The notes: a model not told the origin generated them from the sequence alone. 64,000 bases of DNA from Alcanivorax sp. DP30 (GCF_009882945.1 NZ_WTUY01000005.1:1-64000); one strand, 5' to 3'. Shown: positions 19,242 through 28,431, numbered from the stretch's first letter. Made by a program: numbers and translations.

Positions 19242-19783
19242 TTGAGCAGGTCCTTGGCCAGTCGTTGCAGTTGTTGGTAAACCTGACTGCGCTGGTCGCT
19301 GGGTACCGGTGAGATATTAAGTAATTCCTGGAACAACAGGCCGTCGGCGGCTGCCCACAGCAGCCATGCTGTGGGAGATTCCCGTTCTTCTTCGAGGATA
19401 CGTTTGCGGGTTTGCTGAATGTATTGACGCAGCGGGTCGAGCAGGGCCGGCTGCTCAGCGGCGGAGGTCAGTATGGCCATGGTGACCCTGGGGTCGAGCA
19501 CATCAGGATCCATCCGTGCTGCAAGCATGGCGCGCAGGACGCTCCAGGGCTGGCCCGACAACGTTTGCTCATGCGTCTCACGAACTGTTCTGGTGCGGGC
19601 GATTAGGCGTTCGAGCATTGCCTGGAGTAGAGCTTCTTTAGTGGCAAAGTGGTAGAGAAGTCCGCCTTTGCTGAAGCCGCTTTCACGGGCAACTTTGTCA
19701 AGGGTAATGCGCCCGGATCCGTGCTCTACGGCTATGCGCTGAGCAGCATCCAAGATCATGTCACGAGTAGAGGCGGTGTTCAT
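19238..19783 (-). CDS. TetR/AcrR-family repressor of the RND operon
   Basis: A 181-residue TetR regulator. The N-terminal helix-turn-helix is clear: ITLDKVARESGFSKGGLLYHF, then ATKEALLQAMLE. The C-terminal ligand domain is of the short TetR_C type. It is the first gene of the efflux operon and overlaps the adaptor gene by four bases, so it probably represses its own operon. Direct repeats in its leader (19795-19829) are a candidate operator. Confidence 0.88.
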   Translation of the reverse strand: MNTASTRDMILDAAQRIAVEHGSGRITLDKVARESGFSKGGLLYHFATKEALLQAMLERLIARTRTVRETHEQTLSGQPWSVLRAMLAARMDPDVLDPRVTMAILTSAAEQPALLDPLRQYIQQTRKRILEEERESPTAWLLWAAADGLLFQELLNISPVPSDQRSQVYQQLQRLAKDLLK

Positions 19784-19794
19784 GGCGGTTCCTA

Positions 19795-19829
19795 GTACGA
19801 ACTACATGGTCTGCTTAATGTACCAACTA
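19795..19829. promoter_or_regulatory. Candidate TetR operator: two direct repeats
   Basis: GTACGAACTA (19795-19804) and GTACCAACTA (19820-19829) match in 9 of 10 positions and start 25 bp apart, just upstream of the TetR-RND operon start at 19783. The role as repressor sites is inferred from position. Confidence 0.4.
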
Positions 19830-19948
19830 GACGGTAAAGTAGCCAGTTATTTGATCTTGGTGTGGATGGCTGTGTTGTAAGGGGTTGGATGATCGCCCGG
19901 GTTCGTTCATATGCTGTTGGTGGTTTGAATTATTCCTCTGGCATTGAC

Positions 19949-19968
19949 ATTTGGTTGTATGGCCAAAT
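19949..19968. promoter_or_regulatory. Shared operator, copy 1 (unit A)
   Basis: ATTTGGTTGTATGGCCAAAT: 6-bp arms ATTTGG and CCAAAT with an 8-bp centre. It lies 71 bases before the PF10118 gene at 20040. It matches copy 2 (32830-32849, opposite strand) in 19 of 20 positions. Copies 3 and 4 precede two other catabolic units. A TetR-family protein, perhaps the one encoded at 42383, is the likely binder. Confidence 0.7.
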
Positions 19969-20039
19969 AACATGTTTCGAAAGTGCCGCCTTTTTTGCGG
20001 CTTGACCATCCTGAAGAGCCCTGTCTATTTGGAGGAGCC

Positions 20040-20909
20040 ATGAAATCTATCCCTATTCAGCCGCGCAAAGTCGCCTTTGATGTCTCATCAGTGCCACGGC
20101 ACTGGAATGGCGGTGACCCCGTGCTGACCCGCTTTTTTGATGCTCTCTCAGTGCATTTCCCGGAGGGAGAGCGCTTCTTTATCCAATCAGTGCGTAACTT
20201 CAAGGATCAGGTGACAGATGATCAGCTGAGTGAGGATATTCGCCACTTTATTCGGCAAGAAGGTCAGCATGGGATTGTCCATGATCGCTTTAACGATGTT
20301 ATGGCAAGCCAGGGTGTAGACGTGGATAAGGTAACGGCGAATCTAAGGACGTTTATTCGCACCACACAAAAGTACCTGCCGAAGAAGTATCAGCTCGCCA
20401 TGACGGCGGCGTTTGAGCACTTTACGGCAACCTTGGGCGAAACCATGGTCAGCGAGAAGAGCGAGATGTTTAGCGAGGCTGACCCCGTCATGAGAGCGCT
20501 ATTTCTGTGGCACGGGGTCGAAGAAGTAGAGCACAAGGCCGTGGCCTATGATCTTTATCAGGGCGCAGCAGGTGGAGGCTACTTGACGCGCGCGTCTGCG
20601 TTGGTGGTTGCGACCCTGATGGTTCACCTTGTCGTGGCTCCAGTATTTTGGAATATGCTCAAGCTTGATGGCGTAACGCGCCAGCCTGGTGTGATTCTGC
20701 GGGGCCTGAACAAGCTTTATGGGCGAAAAGGTATTCTCACAGGCATGCTGCCTGATTTCCTCGCTTGGTTCCGCCCTGGGTTCCACCCTTGGGATACCGG
20801 TATGCCAGAGAAGGTTGCCGCGTGGTTGGCGGAGTATGAGACTCATGGAGATCCGATGCGGGCGTCGGAAACCATTTACGGTCCGGCTCCAGTGAGTGAG
20901 GCAGCCTGA
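20040..20909 (+). CDS. PF10118 protein ('metal-dependent hydrolase'), possible diiron enzyme, copy 1
   Basis: A 289-residue protein of the PF10118 family, labelled metal-dependent hydrolase without strong evidence. It shows Glu44 (GER), Glu74-x-x-His77, Glu126 (FEHFTA) and Glu162-x-x-His165 (WHGVEEVEHKAVAYD). This E/ExxH/E/ExxH order is the ligand pattern of ferritin-like four-helix diiron proteins. A hydrophobic stretch at about 184-203 may be a membrane or substrate helix. GGAGGAG six bases before the ATG at 20040 fixes the start; the frame is open from 19983. It opens unit A and its TGA overlaps the next ATG. Two paralogues lie at 28543 and 41257. A hydroxylase role is inference. Confidence 0.75.
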   Translation: MKSIPIQPRKVAFDVSSVPRHWNGGDPVLTRFFDALSVHFPEGERFFIQSVRNFKDQVTDDQLSEDIRHFIRQEGQHGIVHDRFNDVMASQGVDVDKVTANLRTFIRTTQKYLPKKYQLAMTAAFEHFTATLGETMVSEKSEMFSEADPVMRALFLWHGVEEVEHKAVAYDLYQGAAGGGYLTRASALVVATLMVHLVVAPVFWNMLKLDGVTRQPGVILRGLNKLYGRKGILTGMLPDFLAWFRPGFHPWDTGMPEKVAAWLAEYETHGDPMRASETIYGPAPVSEAA

Positions 20910-21910
20910 TGCATGGAGGCAAGCAGGATATCCCCAGTACCGTCGATGTTCCTCATACACATCGGCCTGGGCGTCACTGTGGCAGTTCAGCTATCAGAGA
21001 CCTGCTGGAGTTTCATGGGCTTAATTTGACGGAAGCTTTCTGCTTCGGGCTGGGTGCCGGGCTTGGTATTACTTATGTAGAAATACCAGACACGGCCACC
21101 CCGTTTATTGTCCATGTCCGTTCAATGGGTTTCGAAGAAAGGGTGTTCTCAACGCTGGGCGTGCCGTTTCGATGGGAGACTTGGCAGGATAAAAGTGCAG
21201 CAGCAGATGCTCTTGATAACCATCTTGAGGCCGGCAGGCCAGCCCTACTGTTAACTGATATATACCATCTGCCTTATTTTAAAAGTAGTACGCATTTTCC
21301 AGGTCATGCGATTGTGGCTTGGAAGCATGCAAGAGATAAAATGAGTGTACTTGTAAGCGACACCGAGCGCCCGGGGCTTATTGAGGTGCCACATAGTAAA
21401 TTAAGTGAGGCGAGATTTTCATTGTCCCCACCTTTTATTCATCATGGATCGTTGTTTGCGCCGGAATACATTGATGTGCAGGTCTCGGCCGAAAAAGTCC
21501 GCAATGCAATCCTTAATAATGCTCAGTCTCTCAAGCAGGGAAATCAAAAAAAAGGGATTGAAGCGCTAACGACCTGGAAGCAAGACCTTCCCAGGTGGAA
21601 AGCTTTTGAGAAATGGCCTTGGTTGCTTCGATTTGCGTATCAAGTAATCGAAAAGCGCGGGACTGGTGGTAGTGGCTTTCGCGCTATGTACTCAGAGTTT
21701 CTAGATGAATCAAGTGGAATTCTACCTGAAATAAAAAATATGGGCTTGGTGGTTTTAATGCGCCGTAGTGCTACGGCTTGGTCATATTTGGCGGATTGCC
21801 TTCGTGAAGGTTCGGAAAGCGAAACATTTCCAGAGAAAAAGATAGGTGAGGCCATCGAATATGTTCGGGAAGCAGAGCTTAGATACGTAAACGCTGCTTT
21901 AGAATTATGA
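20909..21910 (+). CDS. BtrH N-terminal / DUF4872 protein
   Basis: A 333-residue protein with a BtrH-like papain-fold half (PF14399) and a DUF4872-like C-terminal half. A candidate catalytic Cys24 lies in GRHCGSSAIRDLL, and His133 in FPGHAIVAW, with an Asp in the VLVSDTERPG strand. BtrH, from butirosin biosynthesis, transfers an acyl chain from a carrier protein to an amine; here an acyl-transfer or acyl-hydrolysis step is possible. The start overlaps the stop of the PF10118 gene (TGATG), indicating translational coupling. The C-terminal third is AT-rich relative to the flanks. Confidence 0.72.
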   Translation: MHGGKQDIPSTVDVPHTHRPGRHCGSSAIRDLLEFHGLNLTEAFCFGLGAGLGITYVEIPDTATPFIVHVRSMGFEERVFSTLGVPFRWETWQDKSAAADALDNHLEAGRPALLLTDIYHLPYFKSSTHFPGHAIVAWKHARDKMSVLVSDTERPGLIEVPHSKLSEARFSLSPPFIHHGSLFAPEYIDVQVSAEKVRNAILNNAQSLKQGNQKKGIEALTTWKQDLPRWKAFEKWPWLLRFAYQVIEKRGTGGSGFRAMYSEFLDESSGILPEIKNMGLVVLMRRSATAWSYLADCLREGSESETFPEKKIGEAIEYVREAELRYVNAALEL

Positions 21911-21929
21911 ATATTAAGTTGCGAAAAAA

Positions 21930-22868
21930 ATGACAGCCGAGAAAAAAATAGCAAATAAAATGCTTGCCGCCAAAGCTTTTTTTGGATCGGCACACCCTCT
22001 TTTTAATGCTTTTAATATCACAATGGATGACATTACCAAAGATGGCGCGGTAATGAGCATGCCTTGTGTGGAAGTGGTTTGTGATCAACAGGGAAAGCTT
22101 CATCGGGGAGCCATCGCTACCTTGCTTGATACGGCATGTGGTTTGGCGATTTTTGTGCGCCTCGGCGACATGCGCCCAATTGCGACAATTGACTTGCGCG
22201 TTGATTTCATCGCTAAACCCGAGGCTGGCGAAGGGGTGGCATGTAATGTCACCTGTTTTGCAGTTGAAGAGAATATTGCCTATGTCCGTGGAGAGGCATT
22301 TGGGCGTGATGGCGACAATTTGCTGGCGTCGGTATCAGGCAGTTTTGCGATAGGAACGGCAGGCCCGTCCTTTGATCAATCTGTGAATGCTGGCAATAAG
22401 AGAGCCCCCTCCAAGAAAAACACAATCGATGATGAAGGAATCATCAGCTTCGAAACAGAAAGGGTAACCGCTCTCTCTACTGTTGTCGGCGATGTATCAC
22501 CATACGAAAAATTTCTTGGTATGACGGCCTCGGACGATAACGGCGAAGCAACCTATAAAATGCCGTTTCGCGAGCAGCACATTGGCAACCCTCTGATCAA
22601 GACTTTTCATGGCGGTATTATCGCAAGCTTCGCGGAGCTTGTTGCTGGCGCGCACTTAACATCGAATCAGGCTGAACAAAATAAGCCAGTATGTTCAAGT
22701 ATGACTCTGGATTATTTGCGCCCGGCCTTTGCGGGTACGTTGGTGGCCAAGCCGAACATTATTCGTGAAGGAAAGCGCTTCATTGTGGTTGTTGTGGATG
22801 TGTTTCTTGATGGCGCCCAGGTTTCCCGAGGTCGCTTCATTTATAAGAGAGTCCTCGCTTCCAGCTAA
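21930..22868 (+). CDS. Double-hotdog PaaI-type acyl-CoA thioesterase
   Basis: A 312-residue protein with two hotdog domains in tandem: residues about 15-145 with GKLHRGAIATLLDTACGLA, and about 185-310 with LIKTFHGGIIASFAELVAG. Both carry the HRG/HGG loop followed by the long central helix of PaaI-like thioesterases. It would hydrolyse acyl-CoA esters, perhaps releasing CoA from dead-end intermediates. It starts 19 bases after the BtrH-like gene; the ribosome binding site is weak, and the ATG at 21960 is an alternative. Tandem fusion of two hotdogs in one chain is less common than the single-domain form. Confidence 0.8.
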   Translation: MTAEKKIANKMLAAKAFFGSAHPLFNAFNITMDDITKDGAVMSMPCVEVVCDQQGKLHRGAIATLLDTACGLAIFVRLGDMRPIATIDLRVDFIAKPEAGEGVACNVTCFAVEENIAYVRGEAFGRDGDNLLASVSGSFAIGTAGPSFDQSVNAGNKRAPSKKNTIDDEGIISFETERVTALSTVVGDVSPYEKFLGMTASDDNGEATYKMPFREQHIGNPLIKTFHGGIIASFAELVAGAHLTSNQAEQNKPVCSSMTLDYLRPAFAGTLVAKPNIIREGKRFIVVVVDVFLDGAQVSRGRFIYKRVLASS

Positions 22869-22925
22869 TCCAATCTATAAACAACCCTCCCCCTTCCTTT
22901 TCTGCCTCAATAGAGGAGTTCTGTT

Positions 22926-24476
22926 ATGTATATTTCACAGACTTTGCGCCGTGCGGTTCAATTAAACGGCAAAGGTACGGCTACCGTTTTTGCTGGCCGG
23001 CGGCAAACTTGGCGAGAGTTTGAAGACCGTATCGCATGCCTTGCTAACGGGTTGCTAAGTCTGGGCGTCAAGGCGGGTGACAGGGTTGCCATACTGGCGT
23101 TAAACAGCGATCGCTACCTGGAGTATTTCTATGCAGTGCCGTGGGCCGGTGCGGCAGTGAATCCCGTCAATATTCGGCTCGCATCACCTGAAATCGCCTA
23201 TACCTTGAATGACTCAGGTTCTAAAGTCCTTTTCGTTGATGACACCTTTGCAGCATTGCTGCCATCCCTGCAGCCACAGCTTGAGTCTATCAAGCATGTT
23301 GTCTTCATGGGCGAGGGTGAGTGTCCACAGGGGTGTATTGATTATGAGTCCCTTGTCGCCAACGCCGATCGAATCCGTGACGCCAATGCTGGCGGTGACG
23401 ATCTGGCGGGGCTGTTTTATACCGGTGGTACCACTGGGCGGTCAAAAGGCGTGATGCTGAGTCATGACAACCTGGTATTCAATGCCCTGAACGTGGTTGC
23501 CGAGATGGGCTATGACAGTGACACCATATATATGCATGCCGGGCCCATGTTCCACTTGGCTGATATGGCCAGCACGTTCGCCGTGACACTGGCTGCGGGA
23601 ACTCATGGCATTGTTCCTCGCTTTGATGTTGATGAAGTGCTGGCTTTCATTGAGCAGGAGAAAGTCACGAACACCCTGCTGGTGCCGACCATGGTCAATC
23701 TTCTAGCCTCATCTGGTCGCATCGCCAATTACGATGTCAGCAGCATAAAACGCATGCTGTATGGCGCCTCACCAATGCCAGAGGCGGTATTGATTAGTGC
23801 TATGGAACAAATGCCGACGGTGTCATTTGCTCAGGGCTATGGCCAGACCGAAGCCTCGCCAATCATTACCTCACTCGGGCCCGAACATCACATTCCCGGC
23901 GGAGAAAAATTACGTAGCGCCGGTCGCGCAGCACTGGGTGTGGAGGTGTTGGTGCTTGATGAAAATGATCAGGTGGTATCTCAGGGTACGGTTGGCGAAA
24001 TATGTGCGCGGGGACCAAACGTCATGTTGGGTTACTGGGGAATGGAATCAACAACCGCTGATACCTTGCGCAATGGTTGGCTACATACCGGCGACCTTGG
24101 CTACATGGACGAGGATGGCTTTGTCTTCATCGTTGATCGAGCCAAGGACATGGTAATTAGCGGTGGAGAAAATATTTTTTCTGTTGAAGTTGAGGGTGCC
24201 ATTTATGGCCATCCTGCGGTACAGGAGTGCGCGGTAATCGGTATTCCTGATGAGCGCTGGGGTGAAGCTGTGCATGCAATCGTGGTGCTGCGTGAAGGAG
24301 AGCGCGCTAATGAGGCAGAGATTATCGAACATTGCCGTGAACGAATTGCAGGTTACAAAGTGCCTCGTAGCGTTGAGTTTAAGGCCGAGTCGTTGCCGGT
24401 GAGTGGGGCAGGCAAGGTGCTGAAAAACGAACTGCGAGCCCCCTTTTGGGAGAACAACGGTAAACAGGTTAATTGA
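22926..24476 (+). CDS. Acyl-CoA synthetase (AMP-forming)
   Basis: A 516-residue ANL-family ligase that activates a carboxylic acid to its CoA thioester through an acyl-adenylate. The P-loop YTGGTTGRSKG is at about residues 165-175, the A5 region GYGQTEASP follows at about 305, the A7 motif HTGDLGYMDEDGF is near 390 and the PxxxxGKxxK-like end SGAGKVLKNE is near 495. GAGGAG lies nine bases before the ATG. It is in unit A between the thioesterase and the acyl-CoA dehydrogenase pair, so it probably feeds an acid from the oxidation steps into beta-oxidation. The substrate is unknown. Confidence 0.92.
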   Translation: MYISQTLRRAVQLNGKGTATVFAGRRQTWREFEDRIACLANGLLSLGVKAGDRVAILALNSDRYLEYFYAVPWAGAAVNPVNIRLASPEIAYTLNDSGSKVLFVDDTFAALLPSLQPQLESIKHVVFMGEGECPQGCIDYESLVANADRIRDANAGGDDLAGLFYTGGTTGRSKGVMLSHDNLVFNALNVVAEMGYDSDTIYMHAGPMFHLADMASTFAVTLAAGTHGIVPRFDVDEVLAFIEQEKVTNTLLVPTMVNLLASSGRIANYDVSSIKRMLYGASPMPEAVLISAMEQMPTVSFAQGYGQTEASPIITSLGPEHHIPGGEKLRSAGRAALGVEVLVLDENDQVVSQGTVGEICARGPNVMLGYWGMESTTADTLRNGWLHTGDLGYMDEDGFVFIVDRAKDMVISGGENIFSVEVEGAIYGHPAVQECAVIGIPDERWGEAVHAIVVLREGERANEAEIIEHCRERIAGYKVPRSVEFKAESLPVSGAGKVLKNELRAPFWENNGKQVN

Positions 24477-24523
24477 GTAATCGATAACCTTGTATTGCGA
24501 AATTTATTGGCTTGGAGGCTTCC

Positions 24524-25684
24524 ATGAATCTGGATTTCAGTAATGAAGAAAAAGAATTTCGTAAGAGTATCCGGCAGTGGATGAAGGAAAATGTGCCTGA
24601 TGATATTCGGCGCTGTACTGCCCGAGGAGCGATGTTAGATAAGAATATGCAGCAACGATGGGAGCGTTTGCTGGGCAGTCAAGGTTGGCTCACGTCTACT
24701 TGGCCAGAACAATTTGGTGGCCCGGGGTGGAGCGCAACCCAGCGGTATATTTTCGATCAGGAGCGCGCCTCGGCAGGGGCACCGCCAACAAGCCCTTTTG
24801 GTGTGGCTATGGTTGGGCCGGTGCTATATACCTTCGGTTCTGAAGCACAGAAGGAACGGTGGTTGCCCGGCATTCAGCGTGGCGAAACGCTATGGTGCCA
24901 GGGTTATTCTGAGCCCAATGCGGGCTCAGATCTGGCCTCGTTAAAAACGCGAGCCACGCGTAATGGCGACCATTATTTGGTTAATGGTCAAAAAATCTGG
25001 ACGACACAGGCCCATTGGGCGGACATGATGTTTTGCTTGGTGCGAACGGATAGCACCGTGAAACAGCAGCAGGGCATTTCATTCCTGCTGATCGATATGA
25101 AAACCCCCGGGCTTGAAGTACGACCGATTTATTCAATTGATGGGCATCATCACCTTAACGAAGTCTATTTTACCGACGTGAAAGTGCCTGTGGAAAATTT
25201 GGTGGGTCAAGAAGGAATGGGGTGGACCATTGCCAAGTTTCTTCTTACCCACGAACGCACCACCATTGCCGGTGTGGCGGATATTCACTACGAAATCAAT
25301 CGCCTTAAAAGTGCTATCGATGCGCTACCAACGGAAACAGATAAGCAGTTGGCGGTGCGTCGGTTGGCTGGATTGGAAGTCGATCTTATGGCGCTGGAAT
25401 ACACCAACTTTCGCACCGTTGCTGCCACAGATGAAGGCAAGCCGTTCGGCCCAGAATCGTCAGGACTGAAAATCAAAGGCACGGAACTACAGCAAAGGGT
25501 TTCCCAGGCGATGGTGGAAATCGGAGGTTTGATGTCTTTGCCATGGGATAACGAGGAGCCCATTGGTGAGCAAATTTTTAATCAGGCCAGTCGCCGCTAT
25601 AACTTCCTGCGTGCGTGCACCATCTATGGTGGATCTAACGAGATCCAGAAAAACGTGTTGGCGAAGATGTTGCTCGGATTGTGA
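24524..25684 (+). CDS. Acyl-CoA dehydrogenase, likely catalytic subunit of a pair
   Basis: A 386-residue FAD-dependent acyl-CoA dehydrogenase that forms the 2,3-double bond. It has QGYSEPNAGSDLASLKT near residue 126 and IYGGSNEIQKN near the C-terminus, where a Gly replaces the Glu used by MCAD. Glu244 in LLTHERTT aligns by eye with the helix-G glutamate of isovaleryl-CoA dehydrogenase and FadE-type alpha subunits. GGAGG precedes the ATG at 24524; an upstream TTG at 24512 is unlikely. The gene for a second, different subunit follows after 8 bases, as in the alpha2-beta2 dehydrogenases of steroid degraders. Confidence 0.9.
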   Translation: MNLDFSNEEKEFRKSIRQWMKENVPDDIRRCTARGAMLDKNMQQRWERLLGSQGWLTSTWPEQFGGPGWSATQRYIFDQERASAGAPPTSPFGVAMVGPVLYTFGSEAQKERWLPGIQRGETLWCQGYSEPNAGSDLASLKTRATRNGDHYLVNGQKIWTTQAHWADMMFCLVRTDSTVKQQQGISFLLIDMKTPGLEVRPIYSIDGHHHLNEVYFTDVKVPVENLVGQEGMGWTIAKFLLTHERTTIAGVADIHYEINRLKSAIDALPTETDKQLAVRRLAGLEVDLMALEYTNFRTVAATDEGKPFGPESSGLKIKGTELQQRVSQAMVEIGGLMSLPWDNEEPIGEQIFNQASRRYNFLRACTIYGGSNEIQKNVLAKMLLGL

Positions 25685-25692
25685 GGTGAAAA

Positions 25693-26808
25693 ATGGATTT
25701 CAAGTTACCCGAAAATACCACCATGATTGCGGATACCGCGCGCCGTTATCTTAAAGATAACTATTCATTTGACACCTACATTGCACAGTTGAATGAGAGT
25801 AATCACCTTGAAGCGAATCGCTGGCAGGCCATGAATGATTTGGGTTGGTTTGGCCTTCCGTTTGCTGAATCTGTTGGAGGGTATGGCGGCTCATTGCTTG
25901 ACGTGTGCGCCATTGTTCAGGAGTTAGGAGCCGCGCTTTGTCTTGACCCTTTTGTCGATTTAATTGTTTCCCCCGGCAAGTTATTGGAGTGCGCCAATAC
26001 GCCAACATCCTTGGCGTTGCTTGATCGCATTATTGCTGGTGAGGCACGTGTGGCTTGCGGCCTTTATGACCGGCATGCCGGTTATCACGTGCTGAACCCT
26101 TCCTTGAGGCTAAACGGAGAACGACTTTCCGGGCAGAAGCACGTTGTGTCTGATGGTGGCGTTGCAGACGCCGTGCTCGTCTCCGCTATGTCTGGTGATG
26201 AGTTGGTCATTGTCGCGCTACCTTTCGACGCCTGTGACGTTGAAAGATATCGACTGCTCGATGGAAGCCGTGCTGCCAGTTTGACGCTTGATGATGTGCT
26301 CATCACAGACGAAATGGTTTTGTGTCGTGGTGATGCGGCAAAGCAAGCGGTTTCTGCCTGGTTCGATTATCTGTGCGCATTGGACTGCGCACGTATGTAC
26401 GGCGCCTGCCGAGAGCTGTATCAGGCCACTCTGGAATACGCTCGAACGCGTAAACAGTTTGGTACAACGATTGGCAGTTTTCAGGTAATCCAGCACTACC
26501 TTGTTGATGCGTTTATTGATCTCCAGCAGCTAGAATCGATGCTCTTGATGGTGTCGGTGAAAGGGGAAAGCGAATGTAATTCTGAGCGCATTCGCGCTAC
26601 GTCAGCGGCAAAGGCTTACTACGCGAGCCAGGCTGTTGGTATAGCCCAGCAAGGTATCCAGATACATGGTGGCGTTGGCGTTACAGAAGAGCTGAACATT
26701 GGCCATTACTTCCGTCTGGTGACACATGCATCATTGAGTCATGGCGACCGAGAGCACCACATGTCACGGTTTATTCAGGCGGGGGAGAAGCAAAATGAAG
26801 TCGTTTGA
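25693..26808 (+). CDS. Acyl-CoA dehydrogenase-like partner subunit
   Basis: A 371-residue acyl-CoA dehydrogenase homologue. The middle domain is shortened and the TE/SEPxAGSD segment is degenerate (ACGLYDRHAGYH). It keeps YARTRKQFGTTIGSFQ and the C-terminal QIHGGVGVTEE, which in heteromeric enzymes help bind FAD. At the helix-G position it has Asp231 (CALDCARM) rather than Glu by my alignment, and the usual C-terminal Glu is also absent, so it may not be catalytic alone. GAGGTG precedes the start. The GMC gene overlaps its end by 14 bases. Confidence 0.85.
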   Translation: MDFKLPENTTMIADTARRYLKDNYSFDTYIAQLNESNHLEANRWQAMNDLGWFGLPFAESVGGYGGSLLDVCAIVQELGAALCLDPFVDLIVSPGKLLECANTPTSLALLDRIIAGEARVACGLYDRHAGYHVLNPSLRLNGERLSGQKHVVSDGGVADAVLVSAMSGDELVIVALPFDACDVERYRLLDGSRAASLTLDDVLITDEMVLCRGDAAKQAVSAWFDYLCALDCARMYGACRELYQATLEYARTRKQFGTTIGSFQVIQHYLVDAFIDLQQLESMLLMVSVKGESECNSERIRATSAAKAYYASQAVGIAQQGIQIHGGVGVTEELNIGHYFRLVTHASLSHGDREHHMSRFIQAGEKQNEVV

Positions 26809-28396
26809 TTTTATCGTCGTGGGGGCGGGCTCTTCGGGCTGTGTTCTTGCCAACCGGTTAAGCGAGTGCGGCAAGTATTCCGTTTGTCTTATTGAGGCCG
26901 GCCCCCACGATAATAGCGGTTTTATTAATATTCCGTTTGGACTCATCGGTCTAATTAAACAAGGAAAGCGAAACTGGGGCTACGACACCGCGCCACAGAG
27001 TCACCTGAATAAAAGGCGCCTCTACTGGCCGCGAGGAAAAACACTGGGGGGCAGCAGCTCAATCAATGCCATGGTCTACATTCGAGGCCAACAACAAGAC
27101 TATGATGACTGGGCAGCGCAAGGCGCAACAGGGTGGGCGTGGAAAGATGTGCAGCCGGTATTCAATGCACATGAAAACAATGAACAATACTCCGCTGACA
27201 ATTGGCATGGTGTGGGTGGGCCACTGAATGTTACCCGAGTCAGGGATGTTAACCCGTTAACCCCGCTGTTTATTAAGTCCGGTGAAGAGCTGGGTTATAC
27301 CCGAAACGATGATTTTAACGGGCCGGAACAGAAAGGCTTTGGCCGGTTTCAGGTAACACAAAAAGAAGGGCGCCGATGGAGTGCCGCGCGTGCTTTCCTG
27401 GATCCTGCACGTGGCCGCGATAACCTGCACATCATGACGGATGTGCAGGTAACCAAGGTGTTACTGGATTGCGGCAGGGCGATTGGCGTCGAAATTTGTG
27501 ATAGTGATGGTGCTCAATCGGTCATTCGTACGAACAAAGAAGTCATCCTGTCCGGTGGGGCGATCAATAGCCCTCAGTTGCTGATGTTGTCGGGTATTGG
27601 AGAGCGAGAGCACCTATCGAAAATCGGCATCACCTGTTTGCAAGACTCGCCGGAAGTTGGGGAGAACCTTCAAGATCACCTTGATATGACCGTCATGATC
27701 AAGGACAAAAGCCGTCAATCAATCGGCATGTCACCGTTTTTTATACCTCGGCTGATTAGTGCCTTCTACCAGTATTTTCGTCATCGGCGCGGCTTTCTTG
27801 CCAGTAACGCGGCGGAAGCGGGGGCTTTTGTCAGCCTGCTCAGCGAGCCGGATCGTCCGGATGCTCAGCTACACTTTTTACCGGCTTATCTTCGAGATCA
27901 TGGACGTCAGTTGACGCCTGGGTTTGGTTGTACGATTCATGTGTGCCAACTCAGGCCTAAGAGTCGAGGCCAGATTCGATTGGCCAATAGCGATCCATTT
28001 GCTGCGCCTTTGATAGACCCAAACTATCTTTCTCATCCTGACGATATTCTTGTGCTCCGTGAAGGCGTGAAACTAGCCAGAAAAGTGTTTCACAGTCATT
28101 CTTTCAGCTCTGCTTTTGGCGGTGATGACGAACCGGCCTCCAGCGTGGAGAGTGATGACCAGATTGATGCGGATATTCGCCAGCGCGCTGAAACAATTTA
28201 CCATCCCGTCGGCACTTGCCGAATGGGTAGTGATGAAAAAGCGGTGGTAGATGTCCGTCTGCGGGTAAACGGTGTGAAGGGGTTGCGTGTCGCGGATGCC
28301 TCAATCATGCCACTGTTGATCAGTGGTAATACGAACGCGCCATGTATGATGATTGGCGAGCGAGCGGCACAATTCATTCTAGAGGATGCGCAATAA
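26795..28396 (+). CDS. GMC-family FAD alcohol dehydrogenase (AlkJ/choline-dehydrogenase-like)
   Basis: A 533-residue glucose-methanol-choline oxidoreductase. The FAD Rossmann motif VVGAGSSGCVLA is at the N-terminus, followed by GMC signature 1 (RGKTLGGSSSINAMVYIRG) and signature 2 (GGAINSPQLLMLSGIG). The C-terminal HPVGTCRMG holds the catalytic His, and SGNTNAP the Asn partner. AlkJ-type members oxidise medium-chain alcohols at the membrane and pass electrons to quinone. The frame is open from 26741, but the ATG at 26795 with GGGGGAG upstream fits the FAD motif. It is the last gene of unit A, before a strong terminator. A second GMC gene lies at 45961. Confidence 0.9.
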   Translation: MKSFDFIVVGAGSSGCVLANRLSECGKYSVCLIEAGPHDNSGFINIPFGLIGLIKQGKRNWGYDTAPQSHLNKRRLYWPRGKTLGGSSSINAMVYIRGQQQDYDDWAAQGATGWAWKDVQPVFNAHENNEQYSADNWHGVGGPLNVTRVRDVNPLTPLFIKSGEELGYTRNDDFNGPEQKGFGRFQVTQKEGRRWSAARAFLDPARGRDNLHIMTDVQVTKVLLDCGRAIGVEICDSDGAQSVIRTNKEVILSGGAINSPQLLMLSGIGEREHLSKIGITCLQDSPEVGENLQDHLDMTVMIKDKSRQSIGMSPFFIPRLISAFYQYFRHRRGFLASNAAEAGAFVSLLSEPDRPDAQLHFLPAYLRDHGRQLTPGFGCTIHVCQLRPKSRGQIRLANSDPFAAPLIDPNYLSHPDDILVLREGVKLARKVFHSHSFSSAFGGDDEPASSVESDDQIDADIRQRAETIYHPVGTCRMGSDEKAVVDVRLRVNGVKGLRVADASIMPLLISGNTNAPCMMIGERAAQFILEDAQ

Positions 28397-28431
28397 AGAT
28401 CGGCTAGAGAAAAGCTATGATAAAAGGTGTA

